A stretch of 64,000 nt of DNA from Cynocephalus volans (Eukaryota; Chordata; Mammalia; Dermoptera; Cynocephalidae). Every line of letters begins with the position of its first letter. Position 1 is the stretch's first letter. Of the stretch, positions 12,101-25,949 are shown in pieces. The translations under genes were made by a program, and so were the position numbers. The stretch covers positions 162,789,869 to 162,853,868 of the forward strand of contig NC_084463.1 in NCBI RefSeq assembly GCF_027409185.1, in the 5' to 3' direction. The notes below the pieces were generated by a model. It had not been told where the DNA came from and searched no databases. It saw only the letters and a list, made by a program, of their open reading frames with translations.

Positions 12101-15100
12101 CTCAGTGGTGCTGTGTGTACCAAGCATCGTCTGGGGCTGTGGGGGGTGGGGATGAGCAGAGTCCCGGGCTATGGGTGGCAGCAAGTGGCAGGAAAGGCCA
12201 GGGAAGAGCTGGCTCTGTCCTAATGCAACCATCTCTCAGAGGAAAAGTGGGGCCCCAGACTGAGGCCATCCCACCTGGTGCAGGTGACTGAAGGGCCACT
12301 TGGGTTTCTTTTCACGCCAAGGGAGCCCCCGCGTGGGCAAGATCGTCATGGCTGCTGCCGCCAAGCATCTGACACCCGTCACCCTGGAGTTGGGGGGCAA
12401 GAACCCCTGCTACGTGGACGACGACTGCGACCCCCAGACCGTGGCCAACCGTGTGGCCTTGTTCCGCTACTTCAACGCCGGCCAGACCTGCGTGGCCCCC
12501 GACTACATCCTGTGCAGCCCTGAAACGCAGGAGCGGCTGCTGCCCGCCCTGCAGAGCAGCATCACCCGCTTCTATGGCGACGACCCCCGGAGCTCCCCAA
12601 ACCTGGGCCGCATCATCAACCAGAAACAGTTCCAGCGGCTGCAGGGACTGCTGGGCTGTGGCCGCGTGGCCATCGGTGGCCAGAGCGACGAGAGCGACCT
12701 CTACATCGGTGAGTCCCACTCTCCCTGCCACAGCTGCCCCAGGGACAAGGCCCTTCCACGCTGGAGGGGCCACAGCCGGCCCGAGTCTGGGCCCCCACCC
12801 GCAACCACCGCCCTGCCACTAGAGCCCAGCCCGGGTCCACGGTTCCCAGTGGCACAATTCCAGGACACTGACGCTCCACGTCACTGTGGTCCTGAGCCTG
12901 TGACTCCTTGACTCCAAACTCTGGTCCCGCAGCTCTGGATTTGCTAAGCTCTGACCCCAGGTTCTAGGGTCCAGAGTGCTGAGACTCCAAACTTCTGTCC
13001 CACCATGTCCTGCTCCGTGAGGTCCTGACCAGGAGCCCAGGATCTCAGGTTGCAAACTTCAATGGCCCCGTCCTGAGCCTCCCAGTCTACTGGGTCTGAA
13101 TGGCTCAGCAGCTCAGGGTGACGCTGTGGCTCCAACATTCTGGGAGGCTGTGACCTTGGACTCTAAGATCCCGACACCCTGACTGAGACCAAGGTTGGGG
13201 GATTCTCTGGGCTCCGGAGGCCCCGGGCAGTCCGGGAAAGCCCGTATGGTCCCCGCCTGGGACTGTGGGGAGACTTTCTTCCCTGTAACATCTCCGAAGC
13301 CTGGAGACCTGGGAGGTCAGATTTGGGACTCCCCGGCCTAGAGCCCTGGGTCCTTGGCCCTGCCCAAGTGCCCCACCCCAGGGGTGTGTTCCATCTGCGG
13401 CCTTGGTGCTGAGTGTCCCCTGTGCCCTGCAGCTCCCACGGTGCTGGTGGACGTGCAGGAGACGGAGACGGTGATGCAGGAGGAGATCTTTGGGCCCATC
13501 CTGCCCATCGTGAACGTGAGGAGCCTGGATGAGGCCATCGACTTCATCAAGCGGCGGGAGAAGCCCCTGGCCCTGTACGCCTTCTCCAACAGCAGCCAGG
13601 TGGGCACGGCCATGCTGGGCCGTGGTGGGGGCAGGTGCCAGCAGTGGGCAGTGGGAGTGGTAGCAGCAGAGGGGACAGGACTTCAGGGATGGTGTCCTTC
13701 TTGGCTCTGTCCCTGCCCTCTCCCCAACCCCCACCACATTCCTCTGGGACTTCAGTGGGCGGCCCCCTGGGGTCTTCTCCAGGGCCGTGTCCCCTCTAGG
13801 TCAGCCCCTGCCTTCATTCTTCCTTACACATCTGGGTGCAGTGACCCTGCTCAGTGCCTGGATCACTGAAGGCACATGGCACATGCTGGGGAATGACCAG
13901 AACATGCAGGCCCAAGAAGGATCCCTGGCTACCCCCATCCCTTCTGACACCTGTGTGGCCAGCCTGAGAGGCCCAAGGACATATGGGCAGTGTCCCCAGC
14001 TTAGGACACACTGAGAGGCACCCACAGTGCCCACGCACCCTCCCCAGGCCCACTCACCCTACTCTCAATAGATTCCCTCCCTGCCTAATGTTTTTTTTTA
14101 ATAAACTTTTTATTTGAGAATAACTTTAGATTTACAGAAAAGTCGCGAAGATGGTACAGAGAACCCATATACCCCCCTGCCCCGTATCCCCCATTAAAGG
14201 GCTCTTAAATTGGCCAAAATGGAGAAAGTGACATCAGTACACTATATACTTTCTTCAGATTTCACCAGTTTTTCCCTTACTGCCCTCTTTCTGCTCCGGG
14301 ATCCAAGCCAGGGTCCCATGCTGCAAGAACGAAGCTTCTCAGCTTGAAGAGTGCTGGCTAGGTCTCCCGTAGAATGTCCCTGATCTCGTTGTCTGGTGTT
14401 TTTCTCATGATTAGGTAGGGTTCTGGCTCTTTGGAGAGAATACCACAGAGGCCAGGACCGGTCTCTTCACATTGTGTTGGGGTACGCGAGGCCCACACGT
14501 GGCTGGAGAGGTTGCCTTCTGCATGCGGTCAAGGCGGTGCCTGCAGGGTCCCCACTGTGAAGTTACTATTGCTCCTTTCTTTACTTGCTGGAAGCAATCT
14601 TTAAATCTAGCCCACCCCCAACAGGAGGGGGTGTAATTAAGTTCTAGCTGCTGAAGGGGGGATATCTACATATACTTTTGCTAAGATTAGTCTCTTGAAT
14701 TATTTGCTGAGATCAGTATGGACTCATGTATATTTATGTGAGTCTACTGGCTATAATCCAGCCCCACATGATGTGTTCCAGGCTAGGGTGCTGGTGCGCC
14801 AGTGTTCCTGTGACATGTCCCAGCGTTTGTGCTTTGACTCCTTCCTTCCTCCTGGTTCTACAAGAAGCTCCAGGCTCAGTTTGTAATTTCCCTGCCCCAA
14901 CTCTAGAACCAGCCCTTCCTCCAAGGAGCCCTAGTTTCTCTGGATACTCTAACTTGAGAAAACACTACATAGGTGTTTTGGCAGGGAGGTTATCTGGCAC
15001 AGTGGCTTTCAAGCTTCTCTGACTGCCCAGCACCGGTCCTAGGACACACAGTCACATGTAGGACACATGTCAAATAAACATGACCCGCCCTCTTTGCTCG

Positions 15101-17955
15101 AGAGCACTCTAATGCTTTCTGCTCCATCTTCTGCAGCTGTTGTTGCTGGTAAAGCTGGTTTCAATACGACAAAACGACATCTGAATCCACTGGTGTGGGG
15201 TCCACTCTGCCTCCCCTCAGACAAGCCCTGACCTGGCCATTGTCTTAGAGCCACACCGATGGGAACTAGACATAGTGAAGTCGTTGTGCAGTAACTGTTT
15301 AGCGTCTACCCACCTTTTCCTTTCATTTTTTAAACAAGCCTAGATTGAAGAGGAAGATCCTTCATTAAGTCAAGCAAGGGCCAAGCTCATGATTCTAAAC
15401 TGCAAATCTGGCCCCTCATCAGGTCTTTATGTGTCCCCTGGGCTCACGCCACATGAGCTCCTTGGTTTCCCTGTCCCTGGGCCTCCACTCTGCTTGAACG
15501 ACTTGGCGGGCACCCCACATCCCTCCCCTGGGATGCCTCCCTGACGACCTGGCACTGCTGTCACTGCACCCTCCATGGCCCCAGGTGACTCTGGGTCTGT
15601 CTCCCCCTCAGGCCTGAAAGTGTGTCCCCAGCACCCTGCACAGGCCACACATGAGCAGATGCTGCCACACAACCACACAGCCCACCTGTCCCACCATACC
15701 ACCTTCAGCTAACACGGTGGCCTCAGACCCTTTCTGAAACAAAAGCAGGGTGACCGAGTTCAGCCCTGAGGGGTGCGGACAGTCGGTGACAGTCTTGTGC
15801 ACTTTCTGCCCTCTCCCAGGTGGTGGAACAGGTACTGGCCCGCACCAGCAGCGGGGGCTTCTGCGGCAATGACGGCTTCATGCACTTGACCCTCACCAGC
15901 CTGCCTTTTGGAGGAGTGGGTAGGTGCTGGCAGAGCCCTGCCCTTCTGTCACCATCCTTGGATTGAATCGCAAGTGACACTTGAACACATTCTCATCATA
16001 AAACATTCAAGCCCACCCTTGGTCTACAGGGACAGGCAAGGGGGCCCCTCTTGACTGGTCACGTCCCAGTGCCTCCACCTTGCTCCCCTCCCCGTGCTCT
16101 GAAGTGGAACCTTCTAGACCTGTCTCTGCACTTACAAACGTAGGCGGGCCCACAGATACACCATTTTGGTGTTTTTTAACACAACTGTGATCACATTGTC
16201 CACTGTAGGGCTACTCGCTTCTGTCCCCAACAGCAAAACATGATGTCTGCCCATCAGCACACAGAGTGCCTCTGTGTTCTCTCTGCTCCGTGGCACGGCT
16301 GATCCCCCAGCCCCCTCGCCGTGTCCTCTCTGAGCCTCGCCACCTCACGAAGCTGCTGCCACAGCTGTTGTGACTCCCCCGCCTGAGGGAGAGTGCAGAT
16401 GCCCTGATACAGCTGCAAAGTCCTGGCCTCCCGAGTTGGGAAACCTCACAGCTGGTCACAGCAACTCCCCGGCAGGCTGTGTGACCTGCGGCAGCTACTT
16501 CCCCTTGCTGAGCCCACTTCCTCCTTGGCGACATGGCAGGGCCAGAGCAGGGGATGTGAGGTTCCTCCTCCTGTCCACAAGCAGCACCTGTTCCCATAGC
16601 ACTCATCACAGTCCAGCCTACTACATAATTTACTTGTTTATTGCAGGCCTGGCCTGTCTACTCTGCCAATGTGTCTGCTCCTCAAGGGCACGGCTCTTTG
16701 TCTGTCTTGTCCACTGATATATCCCAAGCGCTCACAACAGCACACCTAATGGTGTTTAATAAATATGTGCTAATGGCAAACTGCCCCTGGTGGCACCTGT
16801 GCCACAGGAGCACGCAGCAGGTGGAGAGCTGACGTCATGGCAGTGCACCTGGGTCGCTGCCCCAGACCCCACCTAGCTAGCCCTCTCCAGCCCTAGCCCT
16901 CCTCAGCCCACCTCCTCTGCCCCAGGGAAAAGTGGGGTCTGTCTGTGGGCAAATCTGAGGACAACCCCCCACAGCTCCCAGCCCCTGACTCACAGCGTCT
17001 TGAGGCTGGCCCTTCCTGGCCTGCCCATGGGATCCTGCTCCCCCTTCCCTCCAGCTCCCTGCTTCCCTGCCTGCTACTCCAGCTATACTGAGCTCTGTCC
17101 AGGTCTCTAACACACCTGGTGTCACCCACCTGTAAGGCTACCACTTGTCCCCAACCCTGGGCCCCTCTTTCCCCCACCTACCCTCAGCTTCGGTTAACTA
17201 CACATTCCTCACTCACTCCAGGAAGCCCTCCCTGATTATGCCCTCACTCCACTCAGGCTGTGTCCCCTGGACTTCCCTGGCCTGGGTCCTTGTCTGCCTC
17301 CGATCTAGACACTGAGGAGAACACACAACGACACAGCATACACTGTGTCCCTTAATACCTGCTGCAGCCCTAGGTGGTGGGTGCCACTGTCACCCCATGT
17401 CACAGAGGAGATCGAGGCACACTCTGTTGCCCTAGATGACACAGCTAGTTTGTAGCAGAGCCGAGATTCAAGCCCAGTCAATCTGGCTCCGGAATCCACA
17501 CCCTTGACCACTGTCTGCATGTCTTGCCTGGCACCTGGTGTCCCCAACACTTACTGAGCTGGTGCTGGTGCCAGGCTGAGGACCAAACCCCTACCCACAG
17601 TGCTTAATGATTAGCCCACTGGACGGGTGGAAAACTGCAGCTCAGAGGAGTTAAGCAACCCACTGAGGTCCCACTGTGTGTGACTGGCAGAGCCCAGGTC
17701 TGTCTGACATCCCCTCAGCTGGCCCCTCGGGGCCTGACCACCTGTGTTCTGTGCCACTGTACAGGTGCCAGCGGGATGGGCAGGTACCACGGCAAGTTCT
17801 CCTTCGACACCTTCTCCCACCACCGCGCCTGCCTGCTGCGCAGCCCCGGGATGGAGAAAATCAACGACCTCCGCTACCCGCCCTACTCGCCGCGCAACCT
17901 GAGGGTGCTGCTGGTGGCCATGGAGGCCCGCGGCTGCAGGTGCACGCTGCTCTGA
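6126..17955 (+). CDS. ALDH3B1: Aldehyde dehydrogenase 3 family member B1, complete (9 coding exons, 468 aa)
   Basis: NAD(P)+-dependent oxidation of medium- and long-chain lipid-peroxidation aldehydes to acids, at the plasma membrane and endomembranes. Coding exons: 6126-6287, 8965-9075, 9214-9334, 9617-9702, 10159-10240, 12322-12708, 13433-13599, 15820-15919 and 17765-17955. Each is bounded by AG and GT and the phases join to 1407 nt with no internal stop. The length equals human ALDH3B1 (468 aa). Catalytic residues are intact: general-base Glu210 in LELGGKNPC and nucleophile Cys244 in NAGQTCVAP. The substrate-loop motif APWNYPLNL and the EEIFGPILP and LPFGGVGASGMG blocks are present. The C-terminus GCRCTLL is a CaaX-type box, and the family is geranylgeranylated on this Cys and palmitoylated just upstream. 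The start is the ATG one base inside exon 2 ([10 protein letters not shown]). ALDH3B2 is the nearest paralogue, but synteny with NDUFS8 and the sequence favour ALDH3B1. Confidence 0.96.
6465..6760 (+). repeat. LINE-2 fragment in ALDH3B1 intron
   Basis: Carries the L2 3'-region signature: ACTGAGCACCTACTATGTGC, then CAGGGACACAGTG, then a gradually decaying body with AACAGTAAACAAGT. An old, degenerate copy, typical of placental introns, with no coding value. The apparent reading frame through it is a chance one. Confidence 0.55.
8161..8310 (+). mobile_element. tRNA-derived SINE (CYN-like), GC-rich subtype
   Basis: Starts GGCCGAGCCCGTGGCGCAC. It carries an RNA polymerase III A box (TGGCGCACTCGG) and B box (GGGTTCGGATCC), then a second partial unit (ATGGCCGGTGCACTCACTGG) and an A-rich (ACAAAA)n tail. 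A perfect 14-bp target-site duplication AAAACCTGAGTCGG flanks it at 8147-8160 and 8311-8324. The centre is unusually CpG-rich (GCGCGGCGACGCTCCCGC), unlike the AT-leaning copies elsewhere. The same subtype occurs inverted at 47919-48074. Confidence 0.88.
8415..8880 (+). repeat. LINE-2 fragment ending in an (AATG)n tail
   Basis: Has the L2 3' landmarks GGGCCTTTGCACCTGCCAG, TCTGCCCAGAATATTCT and GGAAGCGCTTGCTGAACAT, ending in the tandem AATG run typical of L2 tails. Divergence is high, as expected for an element older than placental radiation. Confidence 0.6.
8843..8873 (+). repeat. (GAAT)n microsatellite
   Basis: About seven tandem copies of GAAT/AATG at the 3' end of the L2 copy, 90 bp upstream of ALDH3B1 coding exon 2 (8965). 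Likely length-polymorphic. Confidence 0.85.
12322..12708 (+). CDS. ALDH3B1: ALDH3B1 catalytic exon (residues 188-316)
   Basis: The largest exon encodes the core of the catalytic domain. Glu210 lies in LELGG and Cys244 in GQTCVAPDY. The exon begins with two bases of the split glycine codon of FFTGSPRVGK and ends in the split alanine codon of YIAPTVLVD. The acceptor is preceded by a short pyrimidine tract (TTTCTTTTC) and the donor is a consensus GTGAGT. Splitting at these two codons matches exon phases 1 and 1, so skipping this exon would keep the frame but delete both catalytic residues. Confidence 0.93.
12905..13180 (+). repeat. Degenerate tandem repeat, about 70-bp period, in ALDH3B1 intron
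   Basis: Related words recur at regular spacing: GACTCCAAACTCTGGTCCC near 12910, GACTCCAAACTTCTGTCCC near 12983, TTGCAAACTTCAATGGCCC near 13050 and TGGCTCCAACATTCTGGG near 13128. Spacings are about 73, 67 and 78 bp. Between them are related CTGACC/CCAGG/TCTAGGGTC words. The pattern is a decayed minisatellite rather than a dispersed repeat. It lies in the intron between the catalytic exon and the exon encoding APTVLVDVQ. Confidence 0.5.
14087..14900 (-). mobile_element. LINE-1 relic (old L1M-type, antisense) in ALDH3B1 intron
   Basis: Opens with T-rich AATGTTTTTTTTTAATAAAC and continues with recognisable mammalian L1 text: TTTAGATTTACAGAAAAGT, TTTCACCAGTTTTTCCC, TAGAATGTCCCTGATCTC, TTTTTCTCATGATTAGG and TCAGTATGGACTCATG. 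Heavily diverged and non-coding. Boundaries are approximate, and it may extend to about 15080. Confidence 0.55.
16590..16775 (+). repeat. LINE-2 3'-end fragment
   Basis: Contains CATAATTTACTTGTTTATTG, CTCCTCAAGGGCACGG, and a tail reading TGGTGTTTAATAAATATGTG. This is the usual L2 3' terminus of the type GCTCAATAAATATTTGTTG. It lies in the last ALDH3B1 intron. Confidence 0.5.
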
Positions 17956-19439
17956 GCCCATCGGCGTCCCTCCCAGGCTCATGTCTGAGGCCACTGCTGC
18001 CACCCCCAGCTGGTGGACGTCGCCTGGGGTCCAGGTCACAGGAGGGAAAGAGCTGCCATGGCCACAGAGCAGCCTGCTCAGCCCACACCAGTGCTTGCCC
18101 CCCTCCCTCCCGGGGCTTCCCTTTCCTGACCCTCAGCCTCCCCCAGCTAGGATGGGCCAAGGGGAGGGAGCACGGGAAACAGTGCAGTGACCCGCCCCCT
18201 CCCATGCTAGAGGGCAGATGTGGGCACCTCTGAGCCTCCCATCTTCCTGTGGAGGACGCAGCAGAGGGGCCCTGACATCTGGTCCAGCCAACATCATGGA
18301 ACCACTGTGACCTGGGCCATTCCTCTCTGAGCCTCAGTTTTCCCATCTGCACAATGGAGATGATTAAAAATTATACCTCCTGAGACCGTTACAAGGATTA
18401 AATCAGGGAGTTACAGACTGCGAGCTTCAAGAGTCCTCCCCACTCTCCTGCCAGATCAGGCTGCGGTGCCTGCAGCAGCCTCTCCCTTCCCTCAGTCTGG
18501 GCCTTGGGGCTCTGAACACCTTACCCTCACCATGCCCCACACTGGACTCATCCTCCTCCCCAGCCTGCTCATCCTCCCGGGCCTCCCAGCCACTCGGCCG
18601 CCAAAGCCAAAACCCCAGGTCTCCTGTTTGACACCCTTTCTCACCTCCCAAGTCGCATCTTTGAGCAAATCCTGATGATTCTGTAACGCCACGGGATTTC
18701 CCCGATGCACACGCAGGGCCAGGGCCTGGTGCAGGCCACTATCCGCTCACCTCCTTCTCCGCAGGCCTGGCCCCCCTCCTCAGGGCACCCACTGAGCTTC
18801 CCAAAACTCACTCGGACCTTGTCCCTCCTCGGTGTGTCTCCCTGAGGACAAGTTCCATGTCCCTAACAGTCCTGAGGACGCTCTGCCCACCTCTCTGGGG
18901 ACTCGGGTCACCAAGCCCCTCTGCCCCACACTCAGCCAGTCCCTGTCCTCTCCTAACATGCCTGTCCTCTGTTCGAAGCAGCCCTGCACACGGTGGACGT
19001 GCCACTGCGGGCCGGCACGATCCCGACGCACCGTCAGCGTAGACACCACCTCCTCCAGGAAGCCTTCCCTGACCACCACCCCTGACAATACACGCAGACT
19101 GCTGCCGCGGGTCCCTCTGCCACAGAATTCACGGGGAGGAATCCCAGGCGGGTGGAGAGAGGGGCCCCCGAGCCATACAGATCCACGCACAGGTCAGGCG
19201 GCCGCACCCCGCCGCTCCAGGGCTGCGGGAGTCACTCAGCGCCTCTGCACAGTGATAACGATAGTTCCTCCGCACGCGGCTGCCGTGAGAATGAGAGGAG
19301 GCCGCGCGGGCACAGCGTTTGCGCTCGGAGTCGCTGCGGGCCGTGATTCTCACCGTTCCCGCGGTCGTCACCTTTGTGACACGACACCGCTGTCCGCGCC
19401 GCCCTCCCACGGCGCCAGGGCGACCCGGAACCGCTCCCT
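17956..19439. other. ALDH3B1 3' UTR and ALDH3B1-NDUFS8 intergenic stretch
   Basis: No AATAAA is visible within 1.4 kb after the ALDH3B1 stop codon. The nearest hexamers are ATTAAA at 18363-18368 and 18397-18402, both inside a MIR-like block (about 18300-18430) that reads AGCCTCAGTTTTCCCATCTG. Either may serve as the poly(A) signal; this is unproven. From about 19190 CpG density rises into the NDUFS8 promoter. No gene is seen between. Confidence 0.5.
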
Positions 19440-19720
19440 AAACCACGCCCCGGACGCCCCGCCTCCAGCGGCTCGGGGTTCCTTGCTTATTGACCCCTCC
19501 AAAGCAACATGGCGACGCCCCACAAAACTTCAAGCGCCGGCTCTCTCTTAGCCAATGAGAGGGAAGATCTTGCTGGATCCCGCCTCCTCAGCATCGCCAC
19601 TGGCCAATCAGACCACAGCATGACTAAGACAGTCGGCCCAATGGCAGCGCCCCCGAGTGTAAGCTCCGCCTCTCGGCTGTCCGGCCCGCTCGGCCAGGGA
19701 AGGAACTGCGGCACCGCAAG
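19440..19720 (+). promoter_or_regulatory. NDUFS8: NDUFS8 CpG-island promoter with three CCAAT boxes; putative non-coding exon 1 end
   Basis: CpG-rich and TATA-less. Three same-strand CCAAT motifs lie at 19552-19556, 19604-19608 and 19638-19642, the arrangement bound by NF-Y in housekeeping promoters. A YY1-like AACATGGCGAC lies at 19506-19516, a motif common in nuclear genes for mitochondrial proteins. A plausible exon 1 donor (CCGCAAG then GTGGGC) at 19720/19721 lies 80 bp downstream of the last CCAAT. Splicing this to the acceptor at 20746 would put A at -3 of the ATG. The transcription start itself is inferred. Confidence 0.6.
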
Positions 19721-20269
19721 GTGGGCGTTCAGGACTCGGCCGTGGAGGCCGGGCCTGGGCAGCGCGGCGTCGGGGGCGAGCATAGTGTCCCTGTTAGCTC
19801 CACCAGCTCTGCGCCCGGGCTTCACCTCAGCCCGCTCAGGACCCGCGGCCTCTGTGTCCTTTAGCGTGTAGCGGGATGACCGGGACGCCGGCACCGCAGG
19901 GCACAGCTGGGCACCTTTGGCGCCCTTGGGGTCAGAGGTCACGAGGAAGGTCGCAGAGGGTGCTGGCTTGGGTGCTTGGGACTGAAGTCAGTGGTCCAAA
20001 GAAGTGAGCTCGCTAGAGATTGCAGGTCACGGAAGGGGCACTTTTGAGCTCTGTCCAGCTAAGTTTCAGGCTCTGGGCTCACCCTTGGCATATACGAACT
20101 CTCTTAATTCTCATGACCACCCCACCCCCCCATTTCACAGGTGAGAAGACTGAGGCCAGGTGACGTCACCTGCTCAAGGTCACTCGGCAGGCTAGGGGAC
20201 AGTTCCAGGAGGACCTTGAAGCTGGGGAAAGGAATTTGATCCTGGGGATTATTTAAGCTTTTAAGAGTT

Positions 20270-20465
20270 TACAGCAGGGGACGCCTGCATTCGAATCCTG
20301 CGCCCACCCGTCTAATGTGTGACTTTGGGCAGAGCCCTTAAGAAACTGAGCTGCAGCTTCTCATGTGGGCCTTCCTTGTAAGGTCCTTGTAAGGACAAGA
20401 GGGCAGTACATGTGACCCCTTGCACCCCTTTGCCTGGCACAAAGTTAGTTCTCAATGTATGGGGG
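20270..20465 (+). repeat. MIR SINE in NDUFS8 intron 1
   Basis: Reads as a MIR core: CATTCGAATCCTGCGCC, TGTGTGACTTTGGGCAGAGC, then TTGCCTGGCACAAAGTTAGT and TCTCAATGTATG. Edges are approximate. A second MIR-like tail (CACAGGTGAGAAGACTGAGGC) lies just upstream at about 20100-20190. Confidence 0.6.
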
Positions 20466-20746
20466 AGGGAGCTAGGAGGCAGGAGCTCTGGGAAGGGAGG
20501 GAAGAGAGGGATGGATTTTAAAAGTTTCTTAGGCGAGATAGTTAGAACTTGGGGTCCACAGGAACTCATAGTTGAGCTGGGTCAGGTTGAGGGGTTGGGA
20601 GGTGTTCTGCCAGGTATGGGGTGTGAGTAGGGCACGAGATGACACGGTGGCCTGGGGTTGAGCTTCAGAGCTCCTGCATTGCCAGCTTTCTGGGGAGGAC
20701 GGATCTTGGGCACACCCCAGGCCTCCCTCCCTTTTTATGCCCCCAG

Positions 20747-23646
<2,900 letters not shown>

Positions 23647-23687
23647 CGCCCCGCCCGCTCAGCTTGGCCCCGCAGCCCCTGCTGCCC

Positions 23688-23693
23688 AATAAA
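23688..23693 (+). terminator. NDUFS8: NDUFS8 poly(A) signal AATAAA
   Basis: Canonical AATAAA 42 bp after the NDUFS8 stop codon, giving an unusually short 3' UTR of about 60-70 bp, as in human NDUFS8. Confidence 0.9.
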
Positions 23694-23714
23694 AGCTCTG
23701 ACCCCCCCACCGCG

Positions 23715-25940
23715 TCCTGTCTTGAATTGGGCACTCCAGGGTGCCTGAGGCCTGTGGATTGCCCCAGCTGGACGGGTCGTGGTCCACCAGCCATGTTCTC
23801 AGTGGGTTCCTGCTGCCCACAACCCTTGCCAGTCTGGCAGAGTGGTCCAGCCTTCCCACGTGACTCCATGGGACCCATTGGGCCCTCTTCACAGCTGGGC
23901 CCAGCCCACAGCATCGCTGTTGCCCACATCTTCCTGCGCATCTTCCCCGAGGCATGGCATCCATGGTTCTGGGTGTCTAAGGGCAGGGGCCTGGGCCTGC
24001 CTCTCCTGAGGGCCACCCACAACTAAGATTCTTAGGACTTGGAGCCTCCCAGGGTCTCAGGCTGAAGAACATCAAGTGGCAGAAACTCAGGCCAAGGTGT
24101 CCTTGTTGGGTAGGGGGAAGCCTGCTCTGGGGGTGATAGACACGAGGGGTGAGTGACACAGACACTGCTGCCCCTGAGCTGGCCTTGCTTCCAGCCACTT
24201 CCCCTTTCCTCCCCAAGTTCCCCAACCAGTCCCCTGACTCACAGCTTGGCTTCTGTCCTCACGACTGCTTAGCGGTGTGGTTCCCCCGGGGCTACATGCA
24301 AGCCCAGTGCCAATATCATAGCCAAAACGGCCCCTTGAACTTGGTGCTGAGCACTGTTAAAGGGTCTTGCTCATTCTTAGCATTGAGAAGCCAGCTAAGA
24401 GGGTGAGGTGACTTGCTCAGAGTCACAGCATGTGCTCGGGTCTGAGACCCTGAGTCCTTCCCCTATCACCTTCAAAAGCACTTTTTAAAAAAACACTAAT
24501 CCCCCAAGATGTGTCTTGGAAAGAAGATGGGAGGGTGTTCTGTGGACCAGTAAGTAGGAAATGCCCCAAGTGCTAGACATGCAAGGCTCTAAGAAGGCCT
24601 GCAGCGAAGAAACCCAGCCTTTTACCCGCCCATTTCCAGGGAGCCCCTTCCATTCCCAGGGAGCCCCTTTCATCAGATCACCTGCTGGCACCCAGGCCTA
24701 CTTCCCAGGCCTACAGAAGTGGCCCAGTCCCTGCTTGGGCCCCACCACTGGCCAAGGCTTTGGGGCCCCCATAGCTTGTGGAACTCGGGTTAGAAGTTAC
24801 TGCAGGAACCAAAGGGAAGACAAGCCCAGGAAATGTCCATGCATCCAGCCCACTGCTAGTCGTGGTGGATGCTGGAGATAGGAGCTCTTTCTAAAAATGA
24901 GCCGGGCTTAGAAATCTCAATCACCTCTAATTTAGCTGTTCACAGACACAACTGCTGCTAGATCATTGACATAGAACCTATATTTGTGCACAGACATAGA
25001 ATATTTTTATTAAACGGGTCAGACTATGTCCAGTTCATAACTTGGTTCTTTCATTACTGCTAACGTCTAAGGCATCAGGAGCGGAGCTATACACCATCCT
25101 GTAACCACTATAGAGTCCCGTTCACCCCACACTGTGAAGTAATGACTTGAGGGCCCCCTCCGATGCTGTTTGGTTGTATAGCGGTCCTCTCATCAGAACA
25201 GACCTATGACGCCCAAGCACATGTTCCCCAAATTTCTGAGGATACTGACCTTGGCTGTGACAGTTTCTGAGCCTGGCTCTGGGGCTCCATTTGTCCACCC
25301 CTCAGAGACTCTTGCTCACTGCGTGGGGCTAAAGGATAACCAGAGCTGAGGGGCCCCTCACCCCTCTGGTCCCCAGTGGGTAGGGTCCAGGCCTGCCAAA
25401 GTGCAGGCAGCTGGATGCTCCTGAGTTGCTTTCCAGGTACCAGGACGTGATGAACCACATGGAGCCGATCAGGAGTGAGGTCACGGTGACCCCCCCGCCC
25501 AGCTGCAGGGTGTGGGACCCTGAGCAGAATAACACAACATGGCCTGGCCCTCAATGTCCTGCTGTCATTGAAGAAAAAGGCCCAGAGAGGGGCAGCAACC
25601 CACCCAAAGGCACAGAGTCCTGGGCTCCAGGCCCTATTGCCTATCAGGCAGGAAGGTGTTTAAGTGCCACCAGGTTTAGGTGTCACTTCACCCACGAGCG
25701 AGGGGGTCTCGGAGGTGGGGGAGCGTCCTGGGGAGACGCGGGTCCTGCACCCCAGGCTAGTCTGAGTGTGCTGGGGTCTCATCAGTCATGGGCCCAGCGA
25801 GTTCTCTAGGTGGGAGCTCCCCCAGCCCGGAGCTGGGGCTGAGCCCGGCGCCTCCCTGCTCAGTTATCCCCGCTCCAGACTGCAGTCCGAGTCGCCCGGA
25901 TTAAGCGCCCGACGGCCCTGGATGGTTTCCCAGCCGCCGG
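23715..25940. other. NDUFS8-TCIRG1 intergenic region
   Basis: About 2.2 kb without a supported gene. A tandem duplication of CCAGGGAGCCCCTTYCAT occurs near 24636-24675. An AT-rich patch at about 24895-25060 contains AATATTTTTATTAAAC and may be repeat-derived. Open frames here have no recognisable protein features. CpG density rises from about 25840 into the TCIRG1 promoter. Confidence 0.6.
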
Positions 25941-25949
25941 CGGGGACCG

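Noticed and set aside
13105-13737. A 210-codon minus-strand frame over ALDH3B1
   Set aside because: It is antisense to the conserved exon 13433-13599, where codon bias on the sense strand opens a mirror frame. No independent evidence.
20312-20569. Minus-strand frames near NDUFS8 exon 2
   Set aside because: They overlap a MIR copy and GC-rich intron. No conserved protein text and no promoter on that strand.
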